From Tribonema minus (taxonomy: Eukaryota > Sar > Xanthophyceae > Tribonematales > Tribonemataceae): 64,000 bases of DNA. This document shows, in pieces, positions 45,082 through 64,000 of the stretch. Location: NCBI GenBank assembly GCA_017506865.1, contig JAFCMP010000518.1, forward strand, positions 496,001-560,000, given 5' to 3'. Made by a program: the position numbers and the translations under genes. Under the pieces are notes generated by a model. That model saw nothing but the letters and a program-made list of their open reading frames with translations, was not told the DNA's origin and made no database searches. How positions within the stretch are numbered: the stretch's first letter is position 1; each line of letters begins with the position of its first letter.

Positions 45082-47532
45082 TTACACTGCCGCCAGGACG
45101 AATACCATGTTGAAGGCATTCTTGAGGTCCAGCATGAACTGCCAGTGACCAAGCTCATACGCGAGTTTGCCGGCCATGGCCGCTTTCTCCGCTCCTGCTG
45201 AGACGGCTACCCCATACTGCCCGTCTGGCTCAAGGAGCTCCGCCAGGAAGTCTTTGCGGTCTGCCACGTACACCGAAGTGCATAGTCGCTGCAGCACCTC
45301 GCCGCAAACGATGGGCCGCTGCTCAGCTGTACCATCTTCCTGTTGTTCTGCAAGTGGCGTCAGGCGCCCCGCGCCATGCAACTGCCAGAAGGCATCCGGC
45401 AGCCGCGCAGCCTCCCGCATAACGGCCTGAAGCCACCGTGTGAGGACAGCAGCAAACTCATGCCGTCCCGAGCTTGTGCGTAGCGCATCCTGCAGGTGGC
45501 TGTAGCGCAGCCCCGATGGGCCTGCTCCACTGTAAGGGCTTGCTCGCTGGATGAGCTTGGCAATCGTCTCTGGCTCAATTCCCTCCCCCTGTAACAGGCT
45601 GAGTTCTGCTGGCATGTCGGCTGCTTTCGCCACAAGCTGATCAACAATGCCAGATAGCTCATGGAGTTGTTCCCCTGGCGCAGCGGGGGGGTGTTTGGAC
45701 TGCATGGCGGCAAAGCAGTCATCATCAGGTATCGCCACCGTTTTGGGCTGAAGGAAACGCGCTGCCTGCTGTAGCCCCCCCCGTGTGCCCATGCGCTGTA
45801 GGACGTAGGCGTTGATCGCTGCCTGGCGCGCGCGCCAGCGCCGGTGCGCACGCGCGTGTGCGAGGAGCGCTGGCAGCAACCGGTCAAGCTCACCGCGTGC
45901 CAACATTCTGATTCTGTCGGAGCGAGTGATGCCAGGTGCGCCATCGGTGGAGGTGATGAGTGATGGCATGAGGTGGTGTAGAATCGTGGATCTTTGCAGT
46001 CGCTGCACCCGCCCTGCGGAATCTGGCTCCCGCGCCGCATTGACGAACATCGTCATTGTGTGTGCCAACAGATGTGTTGCTGCGTTCTCCAGTGCAGCTC
46101 CTACATAGCGGCGATTGCGTGGTCTAGCAAGGCTTCTAGTTGTCGCGAACTGCAGCTTGCACAGCTCATCGAGGCTGATGCTGTCAAGCACTGCTGCGAC
46201 TGCAGGGGTTGAGATGGTCCACGTGAAAAGCCCACCTGCCCCACTTGCTGCGCCTGCAGGCGCTGCCGCTGCTGTCGCCGCACCTGCCGCTCGGGGGCCC
46301 CCTCCGCCGCCGCCGCGGCCGCCACGACCACAGCCTCGTCCACCGCTGTCGCTGCTGCGACCGCTGCCACGGCCACCGCGGCCGTTTTGAGTTCGCGCGC
46401 CACTGCCGCTGTTGCTAGCACCGCCGCTGCGGCTACTGGCATCACTGCTGCGGCCGTTGCCAGCGCCGCTGTCCTTAGTACCGGCTGCACTGCCGCCGCC
46501 GGCACCGCTGCTGCTGCCGCCTCCGGTTCTGCTGCCGCTAGTCGCTCTGCTACTGCTGATGTCTGCATCATTGCTGCCGCTGCGAACACGTCCTCCATTG
46601 CCACGTCCGCGCCCTCCACTGCGACCCCGACCCCCTCGTGTAGCACTGCTGCCCCCGCGTTCCGGCCTCGTTGAGCTGCCGGAGGAGCTGCTGCCACCAG
46701 CCTGAGCAGCAGGTGCCTGCTGCGCATGCGCTGGTCCCTTTGCGTCGGGGTTGCCGATGGGTGTGCACGCCGGTTGCTGCTGTGGCAGCGACGTGGTTGA
46801 TGTTGCCGTCGATGTATCAGGTGCTAGCGGTGCTGCTGATGCTGTTGTTGACAATGTTGCCGCCACTGCAGCGGGTGAAGTGATAGGCCTGCATTTGCGG
46901 CAGCGCTTGCCCGCGCTGGGATCGCTGCTGTCCACCCTGAATGTCTTGTTGGCATGAAACAGATTTTTGCACAAGGCACACTCGGTGTAGATGGTTTGCA
47001 AGTGCGTGGTGCTGAGGTCGGAGCGCTCCAGGAACGTTGCTGCTGTCCCACTGTGGTGTTCGCGCTGGTGCTTCGCCGCGATGTGGGCGTTTAACCTCTG
47101 CTGTAACGAGAGCAGCGACATGCCCTTCGTCACCACGAGGTCGCATAAGTTGCACTTGTACTCCGGGTCCGCACTGCCTCCACCTCCAGCTTCGTCGTCT
47201 AGCATCAGACGTTGCTGTTCCAGACTGTTGTGACCTGTTCTAGAGCGCTTGACTGCACTTTGCCCGCTTGTGTGCTCCCCTTCGCCTGTTTGATCGGAAA
47301 TTGACCAACCGTCATTCTGTACCCTCTTGCGTTTGTGCGCTGCGCGTCCGTCTCCAGTTGCTCTGCTGCTGCCACTCGTGCCATCGTCCTGTTGACAAGC
47401 GCCATTGCCATCTGCAGCACTGGTGCTAATGTCCTGCGCTTGTGCGCACGCTAGATCGGATTCCTTGCATTTCTGCGCTGATTCAGAGTTGGCAATACGG
47501 GCCTCCCGCCGCCGCCATGATATCCTTTTCAT
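45082..47532 (-). pseudogene. LINE polyprotein N-terminal part, ends at a nonsense codon in the RT
   Basis: Starts with MKRISWRRREARIANSES 54 bases inside the element; 816 codons. C2H2 finger YKCNLCDL...HIAAKH (about residues 118-150), second finger YTECALCKNLF with KRCRKCRP (about 180-215), Gly/Ser/Arg tract (270-420), then the RT up to just past motif A LDLKNAFN. The final codons read AAV then TAA, where other copies read AAAEWVAAQ, so one G-to-T change made the stop. The same frame continues open beyond it. Confidence 0.85.
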
Positions 47533-47639
47533 GATCTCTGCTACGCCATGGTGCTACATGCTACAGCTACATACCTGTCCGCATCTGTAGGAGTACTACT
47601 CGTTTTAAGACAAGGAGTAGTAGTACTACATAGCATGTA

Positions 47640-48045
47640 CTGAAAGTCCAAACCAATACAGTACAAAAGTACTCTGCTATCCGGGACCCACAGTGTCACA
47701 ACAGTAATGATCGAACCCCAAGGCACCAATGAATAGAATGCTAATGAACTTTGGCGGGCGCGCGCCTGCGCCCTTTTGACGGCAGGCGTGCCATGCACTC
47801 CTGTGCGCTGCTGTCAGTGACAGTACGTGCGTCACACGCGCATATGCTCTCCTTCCAGCGCCGCCCAGAGCGGCATGCGCGCATGCACTGACTCTAAATC
47901 TCTGAGACTCTCCCTGCCGCAGGCGTGTCACGCTTCAAGTTGCCTGCACGCTGCGGCACTGCAGCTTCCACGGGAGGCGCGTCAAACGCGCGTGCGTCAC
48001 GCGCACTTGCACTTGTCCCTGCGGCAGGCGCGATACGCACGTGGG
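47640..48045 (-). repeat. right arm of the diverged inverted repeat around LINE copy D
   Basis: Partner of 41725-42141. Between this arm and the LINE 5' end is a small hairpin (47588-47628), AGTACTACTC against GAGTAGTAGTACT. If the LINE is removed, the two arms face each other across about 60 bp. Confidence 0.75.
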
Positions 48046-49500
48046 CCTGCGAGCGCACGACGCGGGCAGTGCGCTCTTTCCTGATGGCACGTCCTTACTC
48101 GCTCGCGCGCGCTGTTCAACGCCGGAGGCGTCGCCATGTGTCGCATGCCTGCAGGCCTGCCCTCCGCTTTCGCGGCAGCTAGCGGGGTAGTACCTACGCC
48201 TGGTTGTGGTGGGCGTGGTAACTTAGGATGGTAATACGCGCGCTTGCAATCTCTCTGGTGGCAAGCGCGTCGCGCGCACTTTGGCACATGGCAGTGCGTC
48301 ATCAGTGCACTTCGCGCACGCGCGCTGGCTGTAAAGACAGCAGGCACGGCGCCAGTGTACGTGTATAATTGATGTGTATGCCTGCACCCGGAGTCTTCTA
48401 GGCTCAGTAGGAGCTGAGCAACTTGAAGGGCATGGGTTGCTGCAAGTTATCAACAATATATATATATATTGCCGACAACATTTTAGTCAATGGTGGGGGG
48501 TGGCGGAGCATTACTGCAAGCTCAAGCGCCTGCCTGATGTCTAAATGACATGACTGTTTGCATGTGATCTACTGATGTTGGGCTGGCTGCCTAGATGTGC
48601 TTTGTTTCCACAGCAGGTGCAAGGATAATTTATTTCAATTGCTGATATACTGCATAATGTTGGCCATCTTTCCAAGTATAGATGAGATGTCCAGTGTGCA
48701 TCACTATCTAAAAACAAAGGAAACTTATCAACGTGCATCTTGGCGTAGACAGTCCAGAGACTTGCTTTACTGATGGCATTTAAGAAGCGAAAATCAGATC
48801 TCGAAGTCCATTTGAATCATGAGTAAGGATCATGGCAGACCAGCTAGATTGAAGTTCTGACGTGCATGTCATTTGATTACCATGCCAGCCCATCCTTCCA
48901 TGCTGGACACCATTTTCATGACATGAACATCATTGCGGCATCTGCATCGCTGCAGCACTGTCAAACTGCATGTGATGTGGCATAGTGTGCGGTTGCATAC
49001 TCCAGGATGATGAGCTTCTGAATCAGCAAGCTGGAACCGCAAAAATCAACTTGAAGCATGCCTCACTGTGCATCCTGCTTGACAAATCCATGCCCAACAA
49101 TGCAATGCTTCGCAATGGCATCAGGATAGCAGGACGTTGCATCGCTGTTTGAACTGTCTTGATTGTCACACGGTGTCGGAGACGTTGTCAGGATGCATAG
49201 TGGTAGCATTAGCATTTGCCAACGTGCTGTTGGGACGTTGCGCCTATAATGGCAGCCGCAGCAGATTGACCAGCTCAAGAGGTTGGCACTTCGCACTTCA
49301 AAAAGTGGAAAAACAGTTTTGAAAGCTGGCTTGTGTAGACAGTCAAAAACAAAATCTGCATTGTCATGATAAGTTGCAGCGGCGCAGACCGCCCACTCAC
49401 CAGCCACATGGGAGCTCCTGCGTCCCTAAACGTCCCGCTTATGAGCCCCTCTCCCCCTCTGCTACACACATCGCCCCCTCCCCCCCCCCCCCCCCCTCTT
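48046..49500. other. non-coding interval
   Basis: GC-rich to about 48350, then mixed. It has an (AT)n run at 48455-48469 and ends in a long C tract (49478-49510). The short open frames have no recognisable features. It contains the 3' flank of the kinase gene at 49622. Confidence 0.4.
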
Positions 49501-49511
49501 TCCCCCCCCTT

Positions 49512-49601
49512 AACTGTGCCTGGCCTGCAGCTCCCTGCTGAAGAAGGCAACGGCGTCACGCGGTTGAGCACTGATGCGGCATGTGCAGCAGCGGAGAGTC
49601 A
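49512..49601 (-). pseudogene. decayed copy of the terminal DPY-30-like exon end
   Basis: Immediately downstream of the stop of the kinase gene, the transcript-sense frame reads ISAQPRDAVAFFSRELQARHS and a stop. It parallels the end of the real last exon (VIAQPPDVVDFCVKELQAL... stop). DNA similarity is about 70 percent. It keeps the hallmark Pro-x-Asp and hydrophobic pattern, so it may be an older terminal exon or an alternative C-terminus. Confidence 0.6.
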
Positions 49602-49621
49602 CACCCCCTCCCCCCCCCCGA

Positions 49622-60823
<11,202 letters not shown>

Positions 60824-61619
60824 CGTGCAACAACAACAACAACAACAGTTTCCTCTTTGGCGAGCTTCAAGTAGTAATTGAGGTTGTGGCAAGCCGAAAG
60901 CGCAAAAACACAAGAGTAGGAGAGAGAGAGCTTTCGAGAGAGGGTGGGGGTGGGGGTGGGGGTGATTCATGGTGTCTTTCATGTCGTTGCCGCCCAGAGG
61001 AGATGGACGTGCGCATCGAAAGCGCAGACTGACCGGCACCATGACTGCCAAGGATGCTGGGGATCACCTCCGAGCTTCACGCCGCCCGACGAGGTCAGCA
61101 TCGAGCCCCGGCTGTCTTACTTCCAGAGCGGCAGCTGGAATGTACGGTGGCATTCGCCGACACAGTGGCTGCGGCATCCCCCCTGGGAGGTCGTGACGTG
61201 CTCGATGTCAGGAGCTGTACACATGATCATCAGATTTCTTTGCACGTAGGGGCAACCGTGCTCTCCATACCTTGAACTTCGGTGGCAGGGAGGACCGTCA
61301 ACACCGCCCCACCGTGTAACAGCCTGTACTGAACTGTCACCAACACATGCCTGCCTCGCTTGCACTGCACGATCGCGGACTGGAAGGGCATGCAGTTTGC
61401 AAATGCACCATGCACTGGCAGGACGCCGCCGTTGATCTGTCATCTTACTCAACCCTCACAATGCTGGCGTCAACTGGAACAGCGGCTTTCTGACAGAAGA
61501 TCGCAAAGATCCGTTGTGCTTTAGGTGAATAGCTCATTACAAAATCAGCTGTGGTTCACAGGCGCTCGCCGCGTCATCATGCCATCCTCAAAAAAGATTG
61601 GAGACATCGCTGTTCCTGC
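60824..61619. promoter_or_regulatory. shared intergenic region between divergent genes
   Basis: The kinase gene reads left from 60823 and the gene at 61891 reads right, so this interval probably holds both promoters. It contains (TTG)n at 60826-60846 in the kinase 5' UTR and a GGGTGGGGGTGGGGGTGGGG purine tract at 60942-60961. No TATA box is clear. Assignment is by position. Confidence 0.4.
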
Positions 61620-61856
61620 TCTCTCACTCAGCTCTCGCATTGTGCCAAGCTTGCGAATGCGCAGGCGACCAACTTTGCCGCGCAATCAGCAGCGGCGGCG
61701 GCACATGCTCAGCTAGTGGTGCTGGCGAAGCAGCGGCGCTGCCGCTCGATGCTGCCGCCGCTGCTGGCTGAGCACGTGCCGCCGCTGCTGCTGCTTATGC
61801 GGCGAAGTTGGTCGCCTGCGCATTTACAAGGCACAACGTGAGAGCTGAGTGAGAGA
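61620..61856 (+). ncRNA. 237-bp imperfect hairpin, possible small-RNA precursor
   Basis: Arms of about 110 bp pair across the whole block: CTCTCACTCAGCTCTC at 61620 with its complement ending at 61856, then ATGCGCAGGCGACCAACTT (61656-61674) with its exact complement at 61805-61823, then GCGGCGGCAC.TGCTCAGC with its partner. Mismatches and small bulges are spread along the stem. It ends 35 bases before an ATG and just before a TTTTTTTAG acceptor, so it probably lies in a 5' UTR intron. Green algae make miRNAs from long intronic hairpins; expression here is unproven. Confidence 0.6.
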
Positions 61857-61890
61857 AAAGGAAAAGCGTTGTCCCCGATCTTTTTTTAGG

Positions 61891-64000
61891 ATGGCTGCCG
61901 CTGAGAGCACCTCGGACGGCAAGGTGAAGGCAGGTGAGCTAGCGTAGGTATGCATTGAGATGGGTATGTTCCAGCAAAGTCAAATGGTAATGATGTCTCT
62001 CCCATCATGGTGTAGCCACCAGAGCATGTCAGCAAAGGGCGCTGCGCTCTCATTTCGCGCTAAACATGAGCCGTTGATGCCAGTGAGCCTAACATGTTGC
62101 AGTTACCTGCCTCCAAGAAGTGCTTGTGCGGTGCCTCGCCGCTGACAGCGATGGACATACTCCAAATAGCCATGTGACACAGGCCGCCTTTTGGCAAGCA
62201 TAGCAGCGGCGCTTAATACTGGCAGGTGTAGCGACTCACGGTGAGCAGCCGTGCTCAGGGCCATGTTGAAGTTGAAGTCAGGGTCAAAGGCGGATAGGGT
62301 TCCTGTACACTTGCTCATCACACTCACCGACACACCAGTCAGTTTGTGCAGACGTGGAATTTGCACGCACGCCTTTTCACAGCACTTGAAGTTGTGCATT
62401 GAGGGTTGCAGCGGTACGCCGCCAGGCTCGCGTGCGCCAGCCGTTGACACGATTAGCCGCCCTGCGCACAGCCTAAACCTCTGCGCCGCGCTGCGAGCGC
62501 TGAAATGTGCGCATGCGCCGTACTCTGCCCCTGAACCCCCCTGCCCACAACGATCGGCAGTCACAGCCAGCCACACCCCCCCGCGTGCAATTAGCAGCCG
62601 AGCTAAGGCGTGAGCGCCAGGTAGCGCAGCGTCGTAACCCTGCCCCTAGCCCCAACCCTAGCGCGCCCCCCCTTGTGCGCGTGCCGCAGCCATTTGTGCC
62701 GCACGACGCACGCCCAGAACCTGAGAGCTGCCGCGCAGGCCACGAGCGATGGCACCTGGCGGAGGAATTGAATGTTGAAGTTGCTGGCAGCTGTGCGCGT
62801 CGTTGGCGCCGCTGTGCCCTTGTTTTTCTTAGCACGCATTGTGTTGTGCCCCCGTCCCGCGCATCGCCGCGCCGCCGCAGGCAAGCTGCTGAGGGACCTC
62901 AAGCGCGGCCGGCAGCTTAAGTCAATTGACATCGCGGCGCACGCGGAGCCGGCGGCGGCGCACCTGGCGCGCAACCACGCAACGCGCGGCATTGCCTCTG
63001 AGGCGCGCTGGTCCACGGTGCGCGCCGTCGTGGACGCGGACGTCAAGCTCGCCGCCGCCGACGGCAACCGCCTGCGCAGCGTGTTCAGCGCGTGCATCTC
63101 GGAATGGGGGGTATTCGTAGGTACAGATTTAGGCGCAACACTTTTGGTAATTGCAGTAATGGAGGGTGCAACCCTTGCTGCGTCCCAAAAAGCAAAGGAT
63201 AAAGATGTACACCTTCAATGGCAGACTACACTTGAGAATCGGAACTGTGTGCAAGAAGTTGAAGTCTCCGCGCCGCCGCAGCGCGCATTTCCGAGTCACT
63301 CACTCTCTCTCAGACTGTCTCAGAGTCTCTCAATCTCGTCATCTACACCCACCCTATATATAAAAGTTGAAGTTGAACGAGAGGTCGGACGAGAGGTCGG
63401 CTTCACGATCTGTGTTGCACTCACTGTCTGAGAGTTGCCTTCACTGAACGTCATGTAGGTCCTTCAGCATCAAGATGTTGTGCATCTGCGAGCTCGCTGC
63501 CGACCACTGCGCGCGCCTCTTCTACATTGAAGTTGAAGTTGTTGCTCGGAGTGCCCTCCGCACGATGTGCACTGCGGCGCTCACGCACTCACGGTCGCCT
63601 CCATTGCAGGTCATGCATGTCCGCCAACATCAACACGCTGCTGTAGCGCCCCTGATTTCAAAGCTGGTCGTACGAACCCTGTGATGCATCGCTTCAACAT
63701 GATGGTGGCGCTGACCGAGGATTTGCGTCCGCGAATCACGTCAGCTGCCACTGATCCAGCTCACATGTGTAAATCAGCATGGCACGAAGCACGGACCTGA
63801 CATGTTACCAACAGTTTGTGCAACGTGCATTCACCCCGTCTATGTTTGTCGACTGCTGATGCCAACACAGGCAAACAGGCGCAGGCAGCCATGCAGTGGG
63901 CCGCGACCCACTGCTTGAAGGGGACATCGTCGCCCGTTGCTGAGACATCGTCGCCCGTTGTTGAGATGGGGGGGTCAGCTCTGCTGGGCATATTGTGGAT
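61891..64000 (+). CDS. gene of unknown function, incomplete at window end
   Basis: Exon 1, 61891-61933: ATG directly after a TTTTTTTAGG acceptor, giving MAAAESTSDGKVKA, donor GTGAGC. Exon 2, 62881 to 63110 or 63120: acceptor GCCGCCGCAG, phase matches exon 1, giving KLLRDLKRGRQLKSIDIAAH and on to RLRSVFSACISEWG; donor GTATTC (63111) or GTACAG (63121). A further candidate exon opens at 63871 after AACACAG (KQAQAAMQWAATHCLKGTSS) and runs to the edge; its phase fits the 63120 donor. The product is basic and helical with no motif I recognise. The intron 61934-62880 is non-coding. Exons between 63120 and 63870 may be missing here. Confidence 0.5.

Larger units (their letters stand above)
42142..47586 (-). 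mobile_element. family-1 RLE LINE, copy D, full length, nearly intact
   Basis: The 5' end is at 47586 (AGATGCGGAC in transcript sense), the 3' end at the AATAAAAAGTAC tail at 42142; 5.45 kb. It lies tail to tail with copy E. Defects against the other copies: a GAA-to-TAA stop (45082-45084), a one-base deletion near 43885 in the Ala-rich linker, and loss of 16 codons (the VARLPLTRTIATAA stretch) near 43400. No clear target duplication was found. Confidence 0.9.

Noticed and set aside
62603-63097. 164-codon minus-strand open frame
   Set aside because: It overlaps the plus-strand exon at 62881, which has a good acceptor and a phase match to exon 1; the minus frame has no splice or start context and an Ala/Arg-rich shadow composition.

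Overview
This is nuclear DNA from a eukaryote, most likely a green alga. That is inferred from GC-rich coding exons, many short introns with GT-AG and some GC-AG splice sites, scattered TTAGGG-like runs, LINE elements with restriction-like endonuclease (RLE) domains, and a protein built from axoneme-type nucleotide kinase modules. Species is not determined. No operons, CRISPR arrays, rRNA or tRNA genes were seen.

Layout. 1-9.1 kb: a repeat unit split by a stack of family-1 LINE insertions that share a 14-bp target duplication; the largest carries a 458-bp inverted-repeat insert. An unoccupied paralogue of the target lies at 10.35-11.0 kb. 11.25-12.1 kb: F-box/ankyrin pseudogene (minus). 12.1-16.5 kb: a second, diverged RLE LINE family with frameshifts. 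16.6-18.1 kb: decayed 5' half of a family-1 element. 19.5-33.0 kb: a probable single multi-exon minus-strand gene for a Gln/Ala-rich protein of unknown function. 33.0-48.0 kb: repeat-dominated, with an inverted duplication of that gene's 5' end, an AT-richer island, and two family-1 LINEs tail to tail (plus copy with a 1377-codon open frame; minus copy nearly intact inside a 0.4-kb inverted repeat). 49.6-60.8 kb: a minus-strand gene whose 12 exons join in frame into a 747-residue protein: adenylate kinase, second AK/UMP-CMP kinase-like domain, two NDP kinase domains and a C-terminal DPY-30/RIIa-like tail. 61.9-64.0 kb: a divergent plus-strand gene, incomplete at the window edge, preceded by a 237-bp hairpin.

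Main observation. In both large intron-rich genes the exon edges (end of an exon, its splice site and adjoining intron) are repeated 2 to 6 times in tandem inside the neighbouring intron, with graded decay. At least 16 edges show this. The copies often keep a splice site, so they could be decoy or alternative sites, and they look like the trace of a recurrent junction-spanning duplication process.
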